Assembly (NCBI GenBank): GCA_010645155.1
Contig: CM021318.1
Coordinates: forward strand, 3,215,926 to 3,279,925
DNA length: 64,000 nt
Source: Tigriopus japonicus
Lineage: Eukaryota > Arthropoda > Copepoda > Harpacticoida > Harpacticidae
Reading direction: 5' to 3'
The notes beneath the pieces are model-generated. The model worked only from the letters and a program-made list of their open reading frames with translations. It was not told where the DNA came from and did no database searches. The translations under genes were made by a program, and so were the position numbers. Positions within the stretch are counted from its first letter, which is position 1, and every line of letters begins with the position of its first letter. Below, in pieces: positions 11,751-23,590 of the stretch.

Positions 11751-14700
11751 CCTGGAGGCTCTTTAGAAGCTTCTAGCAATCACATCAATTGTATTATAAT
11801 TAGTTTCAGTATTTGTTGCCAACATTTTTTTAACCATTGCTAAAACAAAGTCATGAGCTCTCTTTTAGCTCGGAAAAAATCAACAGATCCATGGAACATA
11901 TTTTAGCTAACATGTTTTCTTAATCGAAGCCTGAGAAAGTGCTATAACAATTTTTAAGGTTATTTAAGAAGGCGATTGTTCTTCCACCTTGTTATTTTAT
12001 CAAAGCAAAATTCCATCAACTGGTTAAACTCTGACCATCCACTCTCTTTTCCTGTTTCTACTCCAAAGCTTTCCAAGTCCCTAGCTAAAAATCAGCTAAC
12101 TGATGTGTGTACTTCAGATATGATATGAGGTTCCTGCACCAAAACGAGACACAGGGGGTGAGGAAATGTATATCCCATTAACCTTGAGACCCCGCCCTTG
12201 ACTTGCTGAATCGTTGGCAAACAGCTGCACAATTGGAGCCCCAATTCTAGCTTGGAAAATGAAATGGATTTTTGTCTCTCATTAATGCCTTCTTCTATCC
12301 ACTTGGAGAAGGTAGAAAAGGCTCCCAAGATGTGCATTGATGATGTTTGCATTATAAAATGAAAGTTTTTTTGGGGGTCTTTGTACCCTGAATTCAAAGA
12401 AGGAAGAGGGAAGGAGGTGCGAGCAGAGTGGGGAGAATTTTTGCCTCGTCACGTAAATAAATGGGTGAGTGAGATGACGGAAACTTCGGCCAAAGTCGAC
12501 GAACACGGTGAGGATGATTATGATGGTGATGAAGATCATCAAGAGGACGAACACTCAAGGACCACGCTTTCTCCTTCATTGAGCTAAGTTTTTTTTTTTT
12601 TTTTAATTTCGAAATACGCTAATTTTGACGATCACTCATTGAGGTTTCATCATCTTGCATCCATTCTTTGGCCAATGCCAAGCTCTTGGCAAATTGCAAG
12701 TGGAATGAGATTTAGACCCCCAATTTATCCACCCAATTACTTCCTAACAATCAGGATTGAGTGCAATGAAACCTTTGTCGGAGCCAGCTTAAAGAGCGCC
12801 AAATTTGAAACTCTTGCATTCAATTCTTGATGTCAAATTACAAATTCTTAGGAGGGATTGAAATTGGATACCTTCGTCCCTTGTTGAAAATATGAACTAG
12901 CAAAGTCAACAGTTTTTTCATGTTTGAATGTCGTCTGTGGATTTAGCTTTTCAAGCCTTTTAGTTCAAGTAAAAGGGTCAATGTTTAATTAAGATAAATA
13001 GGGCAATGACTGGAAGTCTCTTGATTTGAAAAAAGTGAAGAAAGAGCCTGGTGGGCAAATTATGCATCCGATATGATGACAGCGGGAAATTGGCTACTCC
13101 CATTGTTTCACTTATCTCTCATCTTGTCGACTCATCCCGCAGTCTTTCAGTCTGAATGGAGGCTAATTTAAATACAGATTCCATACACGTGCATCCGTAA
13201 AGAGAGTTAGTTGACATCCGCTCAGTAAATGAGTAATCCGGATGCATTTCTCAAGTCAAAACATGGTTAAAAAAGCCACCAAAACTCCCACTCAAAGGTC
13301 CGTGCAAATCCATTACTGTCGTTGGTTAGATCGCATGTAGAGAATGCCCACTATCGTTTTGACTTGTATTCCCATTAATCTTGCCAGGAGAAGGATACCA
13401 AATTGGATGCTCAATTTTGACCGGACCACTTTCGCTATGGGCAGATAGATCGTCAGAGACGTTGGATTAGACTAACTAGCCGCTTTCAAAGTGCGGAAAT
13501 CAGGAATATGCTCAGAAAGATTAACGATCCTTGGGGCAGAGAGATATTGGTAGGATCTTCAGACCCGAAAAGGACGGATGAGTCAGACATTTTTGCTTTG
13601 GGACAATGTATTTTGGCTTTGAAGGGTGCTCATTGCTTACTCAGAGAGATTGATAGAAATCCATGACTGTGGCCTCTTTGCGCAAAAAAGAATGTGGCGC
13701 CATCTTGAAGAGTCATGTTTTAACTATAAATGTGCCTATAGGTTTCCCTGAACTATGAAATATTTATTTCTAATCCCCTCAAATAGTTATTTAATGAATT
13801 TGCAATATAAAAGCATACAAAAACACGTTTATAAGCAACAAAGCAATCAAAATCGAGAAGTGTTAAATCGCAAGTTATGTTATTCAAAATATCAATTATG
13901 GATTAGTACTCTTGATTGGGCATGATTTCAATGAAATCCTCCAAGTACGTCATTTTTTAAAAATAATCTTTATTGTGAGCTTGGATACATTTTATAAACA
14001 GTCGTCATGGTTGACATTAAACAAGTACATTTTTCAATACATGAGGGTCCATTTAGGGTTATCGGCAACGCTTAATTAAATTTCATACTTTGTAAATATT
14101 GAATTAACCACTCTATGCAATCTCTGTGAATTGAGCTTGAAGTCACGGAGCAAAAGAGAAGAAAACATGAGCTAGGCCTGCTGATCTTTGTCCTAGTGGT
14201 TTTATCCTTGCTCACGAATGGAAGAGGTAGTAAAAGATAATTAACAGGTACACCGTACGAGACCCCAACCAACCCACCATCCAACCATCCTGCAAGCCCA
14301 AAATCTCTCTCTCCTTGCACCACAAAATATCTTGACTAAGGAACCTCTGTCGCTGTTTTGGTTTCAGCGATCCAGCTCATAACCGTATCGAAACGAACCG
14401 AGCAAAGAGCTCAAGGCAACTTTTGATCCTCTGAGTAGACTTGTTTGATTCGAAAAAACTCACGTTATCCAGCTTAATTCCCTGTCGTCGTGTCTCGGGA
14501 TTGATGTGGTGGGTACACTAATAGAACTAGGATATTGTCATTTCCTACTTACACGAGCTCCAATGTTCACACATGGAGGCCAAAGTTGAGCATTCTAGAA
14601 TGCCATGATTAAACGCTCCAAATGGTTGCGAGACAACCACTCAAAAGAAACCATTAATTCTACTTGTAGTCAGTCATCACAACTCGATGGGATCCAATGA

Positions 14701-16010
14701 TAAGACGAGAACTCACAATGGGTCCATCACAGGTTTTAACCCATTGAAAGTGCTGAATAATATCACAAGAAAACGTAGGACCAACCCGAGGTGTTCAACG
14801 GATTCAATCAGGGTTCAAGCACATAAGGAAATACAATTGCACCAATAAGACCTGCTTGGCATACTAATGGCATCCCTTATCTGATTGGCCCCCACCTCTC
14901 GTCATCAAAAAGCACAATTGATGACTTTGATGGAAGGGTTAAAATGTGATGACGTTGGGCAACCAATGTCATCAACTCATTGATGAACACTGGGTATCTG
15001 AATATTCGACCACAAAGTCCGTTTGGGCTTGTTTCCGGAATAATCATAATTATTTTGATCATATAGTTTTTCAAGCTCAAGATAGGTTCGGGGGGGGTAA
15101 GCTTAACATTGACAATCGAACCTCTTGAGAAGAGGGCGTGATTTGTAGACAGGTGCTAATCAGAAGATGCTTCCATTTTCGACCAAAGTCCGGAAGGACA
15201 ATCCCTTCCTGACAGATAACCATAACTTCCCCTTGCTTGAATTTATGACTTGAACACACTAGCATGTACACATTTGCTTGTCTCATATCCTTCAACATTC
15301 TGGGCTCAAAGGTGGGCACTCTATGTTACTTCCCTATTCAGTGACGGATTTGTTACTTTTGATTTTATAAAGTTTTGCTTTAAGGCTCAGCCTTTTCACT
15401 CTGTTTGCCAAGATTTGCAGGAGCTCAATTAATGTTTACGTAATCTTTAAACAAGGAATCAAATATGGTGTTGAAGATCTATTTTCATGGGTTTTTACTT
15501 CCATGTTTTCCATACCGATAAATTATATTAATGGTCCAATTTGAGGCCAAACAGAAACATAACAGTAGAGTGATCCTTTACTTAATTTCCGTCTGAATTT
15601 GTAATTTATCAACGTGTGTAACAAAGTGTGTAACATGTGTAAAAATATACAATTTTATCAAACATTCCAGTGTTATAATTCCTTAACATTCTGTGTTACA
15701 GTTTCGTAACATTATACCCAACAAAAACGGAATCAAACCAGAACAAAACCTCTGCTCCCATCTCATTTTGACCACCCAATTGTTTGTTTACACTTTCACT
15801 CAGCTAAAAACTAGGGCAACATTATATTTCCTTCACTTTCACTTTTCAATAAACTAAGGAACAGATTATCTTTTTAGCCAACGATGCCCACTTGTGGTTG
15901 TGTTTTTTTCGTTCTCACATAAGGCTTGTGCGATCGCAACAGATGGGTGGAAAGTGAGCGTATGCAAATCTCTTGGAAAGTGAGCGAACAATTGAAGGTA
16001 TGTTTCTTAC

Positions 16011-16250
16011 CCATCCTCCCTGCTGAGCCATCCATGTGGCCACATCTCGCTCAATGACCAGACCCATGGTCTCCACCAAGCCAAAGAGATACTCAGGATG
16101 GCCATGGCGAACGCAATCCACAGCCAAGCCACCAACAATACAATACAGAGAGACAATTTTCCCCCAAGATATGTCCAACTTGAACAGCTCTCGGGCAATT
16201 GAGCTCAAGACATTGCCCACCGACTTCTCCGATGTGATTGTGACGGCCAC
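16011..16250 (-). CDS. Bok: Bok-like protein, exon 2 (BH1 and BH2)
   Basis: The acceptor is TCGTCTTTCAG before GTGGCC and the donor is TGG|GTAAGA, both phase 0. The exon encodes residues 226-305. BH1 lies at about 247-266, with ISWGKIVSLY then GGLAVDCVR; human Bok has ITWGKVVSLY and AGLAVDCVR at the same place. BH2 is residues 298-305, WMAQQGGW, against WLRRRGGW in human Bok. BH1 and BH2 line the hydrophobic groove that binds BH3 helices in this family. The exon ends exactly after the last Trp of BH2. The acceptor lies only about 30 bp from a transposable element in intron 1. This is the most diagnostic exon of the gene. Confidence 0.95.
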
Positions 16251-16279
16251 CTGAAAGACGACGATAAATTAGGGATTAT

Positions 16280-16811
16280 TCCACACGCTATTTCAAATGG
16301 CTTCTTAGGTTTGTTTGGATTGAAAGACCCAACTACATCGTGGCATTTTTTGGACCCACAATTCAATGAAGAACAACATTATATTTATTGTATTATACAA
16401 GTTTAGGACTAGGGAAAATTTTATACACATGCCTAAAAACCTTTAAAAATATTTTTTTTTGGTTTGGATTGAAAGACCCAACTACATCGTGGCATTTTTT
16501 GGACCCACAATTCAATGAAGAACAACATTATATTTATTGTATTATACAAGTTTAGGACTAGGGAAAATTTTATACGCATGCCTAAAAACCTTTAAAAATA
16601 TTTTTTTTTGGTTTGGATTGAAAGACCCAACTACATCGTGGCATTTTTTGGACCCACAATTCAATGAAGAACAACATTATATTTATTGTATTATACAAGT
16701 TTAGGCCTAGGGAAAAAATATACGTATGCCTAAAAACCTTTTAAAATTAACATTTTTTTTGTCTTTGGGTGTTTCGATCCAAAACTAAAAAGCCATTTGA
16801 AACACCGTGAC
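16280..16811. mobile_element. Inverted-repeat element (family H) carrying a triplicated 149-bp unit
   Basis: The ends mirror each other: CACACGCTATTTCAAATGGC at left and GCCATTTGAAACACCGTG at right. Inside, a unit beginning GTTTGGATTGAAAGACCC starts at 16313, 16462 and 16611, a 149-bp period, with the three copies almost identical. A related single unit is present in reverse near 62738-62815. The left end lies about 30 bp from the acceptor of Bok exon 2, so the element occupies the exon-proximal part of intron 1. Confidence 0.8.
16313..16750. repeat. Tandem repeat, 3 copies of 149 bp
   Basis: Copies begin at 16313, 16462 and 16611. Differences are few (for example TATACACATG, TATACGCATG and TATACGTATG in units 1, 2 and 3). 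It is part of the family H element. Confidence 0.95.
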
Positions 16812-17926
16812 TACGTATAGTACATCCGACTTGACTGGTTGTAAGTGACACTTTATGAACCCATAAATCAGTCAGCCCTTTGGCTGATTTCAAGTCCAAG
16901 AGGCGACTGACTTTTACGTGAAGTTATCGGGATAAAGGCGTTATTTTTTAGTCTGACGCATCGACAATGGATTCATCTAAGTCAAAACGTAACAATAAAA
17001 ATTCAAAAGAAATTCTGTATAAAGGTGGATGCTTAGAGGCAACAATAAGAATCCCGTGTTTTAATGATTTGATGATGCACTGCAGATGTCAAGATTTGAT
17101 GATAAACACAAGTTTTAACTGATGGAAAAGTAGAAAAGTCGAACAACAATTTGGAACTTTGTTCGACAGTACTTTTTACATGTGATAGGCCAAAGTGTAA
17201 GATTATAATTCAGTATTGAACACTTCACAGACCACAATATTGAAGACTAATTACCAAAATATAACTCACATCCTATTATTGTTCTAAAATAGGTAATTCT
17301 TGCAACCAACTACTTTTTAAAAAAAATTTTGAAAATGGACATCAGTTGTAATCCCGTAAAAATATTTCAATGAGATAATATTGAAACTTTCATCTTTTTA
17401 TTGAACTTTAATGATTTTCGTCACATCTCTAGTATCTTTTAGGTGTACAAAGACATATTGCACTTCATCTTAAATAATTTAGAAAATGGGATATTCTCTG
17501 CATTACGAGCTTAAATTTGGTTTGAAATAGTTATAGGTGTTTTCATAATCTGAAACAAATATTGAAACTTCTGCATTGGAAATTTCGATGTAGAATTAAG
17601 TCAAAATAAGGAGAAGTCAACACTTAAAAACATGCTATCTGCCTCCTCAACCATATTCTTTGACCTGAAAATTCAAATTCTGTCCTCGTCGTGATTAAAA
17701 AATCATTATTATTTTATTCAAGTCCAATACTGGACACTGAATTTTGCTTAGCCATATCTTTCTATGCATCTCGCTCGCTCATCCTTGATTCAATCCACGT
17801 AGAAACGAATGAATACATTCAAGCCCAAGGCTAGATTTGACACATAAATCCCTATCCATAAGGATCCTTCTGGTTTGGACTACTAAATTAATTCAAACCT
17901 TAGCCTTAATATGTTCTTCATTTTAG

Positions 17927-18096
17927 ATACAGAAGTCCTTTGGTTTGGTTTCGAGGTCGAAGATATGGAATCTCCCGCAAACTTCCGCCGTTATCGGAAA
18001 TTAATTCAGAATGCACTGTACCACAAGCCAAGAACTTTAGTAGAATTTGTCTACTTTAGAGCAACATTGCATGCTTTAGATTATTTGAAGAAGTGA
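17927..18096 (+). other. Candidate terminal exon of an unknown plus-strand gene (weak)
   Basis: A good acceptor (GTTCTTCATTTTAG) precedes a frame reading TEVLWFGFEVEDMESPANF, then RRYRKLIQNALYHKPRTLVE and ending ALDYLKK with TGA. Amino-acid composition and spacing look like real protein, but I do not recognise it and found no upstream exon. It sits in Bok intron 1 on the opposite strand. Confidence 0.25.
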
Positions 18097-19138
18097 CCTT
18101 GGTTCATGTGTGCGATATGACTTTTTGAAACCAATTTGATTTACAGGTTTTTTATGTTCTGTATTAGTTGAGACGACGGGTGACTGAAGGTTGGAATCTG
18201 ATGCGATCATCGCTTTAAAAGCTTCGGTAAAAGCCATTTGGTTTGTGACGAATGTGGTCAATGAGTCAACTGTTGAAATGTGGTGTTTGAGTACGAGGTT
18301 TTTGAGATGTTGGAGATTTTGGCTTTGATTCTTGCTGCTCTAGTTTTCAAGGAGGCAGGCTATCCATTATGATGAGAAATGACGATCCAGATGACCTTGG
18401 CAAGAAAATTGAAGCCCTTCATGGCAATTTGAAATGATTCTCTTTTGGAGGTTCAGCAAATTTTATCATCACAAATACATAGGGGGCTCTTTTATGAACA
18501 ATTGTCCATTCTTCGAAACGTGTAAGTGTAAAGTTTATAGCATGCCCTACAAGTCTCGACTAGAGATGCAATAATGTGCTTATGACAGAATGACATTTTA
18601 TGCTCATATTCCTGTTTCTTTGTGCTTGAGAAAACGCTGGTAAACTTGTTGCAAAATAAAATTGTTTGCGGAACAATCAAGTCTGCTTTTAGAATTATCT
18701 TGGTAATCTTTCATGCAAACAATTATCAATGAATACTTGGTAAAATGAAAGTAGAAAAAAGAATTGTTATGTCGCCATCCAAGATATACTTTCAGTATAT
18801 TTTGTCTCTTAAAATGTGAAGAGCTCTCGACATTGGACTGATATAATTGCTAACGGATAAAATTTTCCTCCCATTAAACTTTGACTGTATTTTCATTAAG
18901 GTATAAAATTTAAAAGGAATTCACCAAATAGGTTGACATTTGACTAAAATTAATCAAAAACTGTTCACCACACCTTAAGCTGTCAATCAACACCAAACAC
19001 CAATGTTTGAAGCGCAAATTTTCCCAAACAAATAAATCATCTGCCGATCAAAACTTCGGGGTCATACTGTAAGTTACCGTGTGATTCAAACACTTGTGGA
19101 GCACACGTGCTAAACATCTCTTTATCCATTAGTCGTAC

Positions 19139-19813
19139 CTGACGACAAATCCCCGTGTAGAGTTTGGGATGGAGTCGTTCCAGTTCAAGTCCAATGGCTT
19201 GTAATTGAGCAAACACTTCACAAACCAGCAACCCGCCGGGCAGATTCACCACACTCCGGAGTCTTTGGAGACCGAGCTTCCGGTTGAATAACCCCGATCG
19301 TTTCAACCGTGAACGCATATACTGACCACACAGACTCTTGGCCTGATTGACAATATCCTGGACACTCACTGTCCGCCATCCAATGGTCGTGGAAAGCTTT
19401 CTCGACACGGCATCACTCACATTCGAGAAGCGTCGCATGCGCCGATTGGCCAATTCCGGCAACTCCAAGTTGCCATAATTCCCACCTAAAGTTCCCTGAG
19501 AGCCCATAAGGAGACCTGAACCTCCACTCGAGCTCATGGAAATAGGAAATGACATCTTCCTGTGTCGATAAAGGCGGGGTGAGGGCACGGGCGGAGGTCC
19601 ATAACAATTCTTCCGACGAACCGCGACGTTATTCCGATTCTTGAGGGCGGCATTCGAACCAAAGGTTGGCAGGGGCTGGAAGGACTTGCTGCCAATCTGG
19701 TTATTATTCAATAGATCTGGATGTACTGTATCCTGACTCTCAGCTTGAGCCTCATCAGCCTCTTCAATGACTGGAGTACTCGAAGAGACAGCCTCGACAC
19801 TTGACTGATCCAT
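19139..19813 (-). CDS. Bok: Bok-like protein, exon 1 (N-terminal extension, helix alpha1, BH3 region)
   Basis: The start ATG at 19813 has a good context (ACAAAATGG) and an in-frame TGA ten codons upstream, so the start is well fixed. Residues 1 to about 145 are Ser/Pro/Asn-rich and look disordered; human Bok lacks such an extension. Residues 150-172 (SVQDIVNQAK...RSRLKRSGL) correspond to the first helix of Bok (KELVAQAKALGREYVHARLLRAGL). Residues 195-225 carry the BH3-like helix, with L204 and G208-L-E210, followed by RLHPKLYTGICRQ, which aligns with the Bok segment ending VARQ. The usual BH3 Asp after Gly is Leu here. The donor is CAG|GTACGA after codon 225. The open frame runs on for another 34 codons past the donor, but that stretch is intronic: splicing at the donor restores the Bok alignment exactly. 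Confidence 0.9.
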
Positions 19814-20330
19814 TTTGTCGAGGAAACTCGCTTCACGGCATCAAATCACCACATGTGCATATAAACACTTCACAATTCACAATTCTCTAAACTATATAAA
19901 AAGTTTAGAATTATTCTTATTAGAGGGTTTATTTCTTAATGAGTCAATGGCCTCAATCGGCTTTGACACCTTCACGGGAACTGCTCAAATTCATAAAATA
20001 GAACGGGCGCGAAGCCTCGGAAAAAGTCCGCGCGCGCGGAAAGTCTGGATTTCGCACTGAGGCTCGGAAATGATATTTTACCTCATGATCAGGAAGCGCC
20101 AAATGGGTTCTTTTCGTTCGAGCGCAGTACTTTGTGCTGAATATTTGACGTGGACATGGTTGAACGTTGAACGAACCGGCAAATGTTGAGAGTTTGACGG
20201 CCAAGATCTGGACCCTTCGAGACTTGGAATATTCATTGACAAGAGATTTTCTCAATAGGAATAGGGTTGGCTCAGAACGCATAATTTGCAGATTAGAAAA
20301 TTGAAGCTGGATATAGGAATACTTCATGCA
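19814..20330 (-). promoter_or_regulatory. Putative 5' region of the Bok-like gene, with a small CpG-rich patch
   Basis: Immediately upstream of the start codon. About 20,005-20,060 holds a locally GC/CpG-rich stretch (GGCGCGAAGCCTCGG; CGCGCGCGG) in otherwise AT-rich DNA, a plausible promoter or 5' UTR. A 124-codon frame on the Bok strand (20327-19953) covers it but shows no recognisable domain and is probably non-coding. No TATA or initiator could be fixed. Confidence 0.3.
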
Positions 20331-22690
20331 AGATTAAATCTTGACATGAGAAAGCTGTTGTTGACTGATTTTTTTTTTATCTAGCTTTGACTTTTTATGT
20401 TTTCGTGGTTAAGTATTATTTCTTCTAGGAGCGACCGAAAGTGTGCTACGTCGTAAATTAAGTTCAACGGTTTTGAAAAAAATGATTGAAAAATGTAGTT
20501 CAAAAAATTCGAGGCAAATTTTAAATCGGAAATAACCACGTGTTTCCAAATTATTTATCTATTTTTTGTTACCCACAAATCATCAATAAATGTCATTTAA
20601 AAATGAGTTCAACTTATTTTCAATTGAAATCAAGGCAGTTTGAATGTTTTCGAGACAGAAATGGAAAACTGGTTTTAAGGCAAGTCAATTTCAGCTTTAA
20701 TTCCTCTTTGTTAGCATCTGTCTAACACAAGAAAATTGTTCATTATTTATGACATCTGATTTCATTACCACGAGAAATCGAACAATTTCGAAGCGTCTCT
20801 CTTTGGATTTTAAATCGATCAACTTTAAGTGTTTCAGCCTTTGTTAGCCTACCTACTAAAAAATCTCATTTGTAATTTCGTTTGTTCATCAAGTTATTTC
20901 ATTCGAAAACACAAAGCTTGTACTGTTTATAATCAACACGCAATTCCATTTTTTTTGTTTGCAATTTTATACGAACTCGAAAAGCAGCCAGATGGCTCCT
21001 ATGGAAGTCAAAATCGGTAAAAATAAAGAGGCAACATATGAAATATTCTATCGATTTACTTTTTCTCTTAAAGCCTTGAACGTAGTTCGTCACCATACGC
21101 TATTGTTATTCAAACCAAAAACAACCTAATCCACCTAACTCTTAAGGAAAAGGTATTGATAGTTGCAGTTTGAAAATAAATCACGGCCCAATCTCTCCCA
21201 ATATTCAGAAAATCTATTCCGAGACAAATCGCTTAAGTGAGTAAAAAGTCTCATTTCTTGTTCTCATCAATTCTTCGCCTTTTTTCCTCCACAATACGAA
21301 TGAAAATTTTACCAAACGGCCATTCCAAAAATATTAAATTGTTATACGAACATCCATGAACCCAAGAATGACTTTTCCAGATGAGTCAACAACAATAATA
21401 AGTAACGCTGAAAAGCTGTTATAATTTCAGCGGTTTACATAATTTCACACAAGCTGATAGTACTTAGAGCACCTCCAAATCATCCCAAGAAATCGAGACT
21501 AGTTCGCGAACAATAAAGCATCATGTGCGTATGATCCTGCTGTCTTGTCTTTTCGCAAGTTTGAGATGAAATCGTTTAACTAAAAAACCGCTTGGAAATT
21601 TGAACATTTCATGGATTATAAAATACATCAGAGAAATTTTGTATGCAACAGAGTAAGCTTTGCAAGGTATAAAAGTATAAACGTAACTATTGCAATGCAT
21701 GTTGCTATAAGATGATGATTTTGAAAACCATTTGTTATCGCTCAATTTTTGGTACCTAATTCCTTTCTCAAGGTTTATGGGATCGAGCTAAAAAAATAGA
21801 TCTAGATAGCAATCGCCCACAACAACATGATAATTTGACTGAAAAAGTTAGTAAAAACCTCAAAATTTTACTGTAGAGTTCTATAGTTGGCTAGTTTCTT
21901 AACATTACTCTTCGGCGATGTGTAAACAATGTAAACTTTCTCGAGAAAGGTAAAAGAGCCAAAGAGAGGTTTGTAATACTCCCGTCTTTTCTTCCGTGGT
22001 AATTTTTTTACTTCCTCTGATGATCTCGGACCTTGACATAATTTGTTTTTTAACCTTTTCAAACTATTCCTTTTCTGGATGCTGTCAGATTCAAGCAAAG
22101 GAAAAAGGATGACAGGTTTTGGATGCCTTAAAATGGTGGAATAATTTACAACGCCAAGTACGAGTACTTTCTCGAATTTTTAAGGTTGTTTTTGCCTACA
22201 CTGAAACCTTCGAGCTTTTGCGATTTGTTACGTTATATTTTTCCTCTTCATCAATTTTATACTAAAAAAACTTTTTTACAACTGCATACAAAAAATATTA
22301 TTAAAGTATAATCATAACAAAATTGTAAACTCGAACACATTTCTTCAACAAAAGAGAGCTTTTTTGTGCCTAAAAGGGCCGACAACGTGATTGGTTGTGT
22401 TAATTCTACTTTCCTATTTCGTCCTGTTTTTGCAATGACTCATGTTCACCTAATTGCCCTTGATTTTCACTTTGAAAATCTAAAAAAAATCAATCAATAT
22501 TCGAAGAACGTAAAGTAAAGAAACAAATCAAAATGACTTGGACTCTTCAATCTTTAAAAGTCTATGGAAAAAGCATACAACTTCAAAGCGGTGGTGTGTG
22601 ACAAATTATCTTTGAGATCAGTATTACTACTTCCTGGTTAATTGGGTAAAATTGTAAAAGCATGACACACGTTAAAAATCATGATACATT
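20331..22690. other. AT-rich spacer, nothing recognised
   Basis: About 2.4 kb with short chance frames only. No repeat shared with the rest of the window was noticed. Confidence 0.5.
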
Positions 22691-22768
22691 TATCGGATCA
22701 ATGTACTAAAATGTGAAGTTTTTGCAACATATTCCGTTGGATTTTCTTTGTACTGAGTGGACCCAACG
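22691..22768. mobile_element. Family L element, copy 2 (partial)
   Basis: ATGTACTAAAATGTGAAGTT then TTTGCAAC matches the reverse complement of the centre of the 4787-4892 element. The flanking ATCGGATCA and GTGGACCCA correspond to its degraded ends. Confidence 0.6.
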
Positions 22769-22885
22769 CCCATTTTGAGAATAATCCTGACTTGTGTGAA
22801 GCCTTGGTATATGATACGAGTAATATCTAGGCGACATAAAGGCAGGCTAGGCTTGTAACTCGTTTACAAGCACGATTTTTGGATT

Positions 22886-23590
22886 GGTCAAGGAAATCGT
22901 AAGACATGGAAGACTCTCTTCAGGCGTTCAGCTGTGGCTTTCTTATGAATCGAATTCCGGTAATAGTGACGCAATGAGGTCCGAAGGAATGGACAAAAAA
23001 GCAGCGCTGCCAAATATTTCCAAATCGATAGTTTCATAATGTCAAATACTACTTTACAGAAAATTACCTTCCTGTCATTTGAAGCCTGTTCTAACATGAA
23101 AACGGAAACAAAAAAATCTTTAAATATTGTCCAGAGGATAGTTCTTTGATTTCTAGATGATCTCATTACACAAACAGACACTCTTTAAAGAAAATCTTTT
23201 GACCTGTGACATCGGACATGCTTTAAATCAAAATCAAATTTAATGTTTTGGTTTCCTAATTTGTTAGCTGAAGTGCCAGAGTACCCTACTAACGCAATTG
23301 GTTTTTATCAAGCCAAATCTGACCCTTTCTTAAATATTTTTGGCACAATTTGTTCGAAATGTTTTGGCAACACTGTTTCGCTCCTTTCGTACGGACCTCA
23401 CATCGTCACCATTACTCAAATTCCTTTCAAGTGAATGAGTTTTTTTGATAAAATTGATTAAACAAACATATAAGAATATTGTTTGCTGAATTTAAGCATC
23501 ATACGTTCCTCAGTTCACGAGAAACAACGTTTCGAAATTTGCTACGGGCAATAAATACACGCGGAAACGAGACAAAAATGGGACAAAAAT
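22886..23590. repeat. Dispersed repeat family G, copy 1 (left part)
   Basis: TCAAGGAAATCGTAAGACATGG at about 22888 and the segment with CACGAGAAACAACGTTTCGAAA near 23515 both recur in the same order at 62264 and about 62875. Its right continuation appears to resume after the inverted repeat, near 24945 (GGCTATAGCCGAGGCATCCAG against GCCAGTAGCCGATGCATCCAG near 63148). The inverted repeat thus seems inserted into this older repeat. Family unknown. Confidence 0.5.

Larger units (their letters stand above)
357..16010 (-). other. Bok intron 2 (15.7 kb), mainly transposon debris
   Basis: The intron runs from the GTAAGA donor at 16010 to the CAG acceptor at 357. It holds MITEs A, B, C, D, K and L, the 21-bp minisatellite and the hAT-like element, each listed separately. 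Between about 9.2 and 11.0 kb and between 11.8 and 16.0 kb I see only AT-rich unique-looking sequence, with an 18-bp T run near 12587-12604 and short chance frames. A 101-codon minus frame near 12.1-12.4 kb and an 83-codon one near 14.1-14.3 kb show no recognisable family. Confidence 0.65.
16251..19138 (-). other. Bok intron 1 (2.9 kb)
   Basis: Donor GTACGA at 19138, acceptor TTTCAG at 16251. It contains the family H element next to exon 2 and one weak candidate plus-strand exon at 17927-18096. The rest is AT-rich with nothing recognised. Confidence 0.8.
147..19813 (-). other. Bok: Gene span: Bok-type Bcl-2 family gene (3 coding exons)
   Basis: Three minus-strand exons splice in phase 0 throughout: 19813-19139 (225 codons), 16250-16011 (80 codons), 356-147 (69 codons plus stop), giving 374 residues. 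Introns are 2,888 bp (19138-16251) and 15,654 bp (16010-357), with GTACGA/CAG and GTAAGA/CAG borders. Bok, Debcl and Buffy are Bcl-2 family proteins of intracellular membranes that promote or restrain apoptosis; arthropods carry Bok-like members. Residues around BH1 (SWGK..SLY....GLAVDCVR) match vertebrate Bok closely. The intron directly after the GGW of BH2 is a conserved position in Bcl-2 family genes, which supports attaching the distant last exon. Exons 1 and 2 are certain to belong together; the link to exon 3 over 15.7 kb is inferred from phase, membrane anchor and intron position. Confidence 0.85.

Noticed and set aside
19037..19138. Continuation of Bok exon 1 to the stop near 19037
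   Set aside because: The CAG|GTACGA donor at 19139/19138 joins exon 2 in phase 0 and restores alignment to Bok. The read-through residues do not match the family.
19953..20327. 124-codon minus frame upstream of Bok as an additional coding exon
   Set aside because: An in-frame stop lies between it and the Bok start, no splice donor joins it convincingly, and the text shows no domain. It is more likely promoter or 5' UTR.
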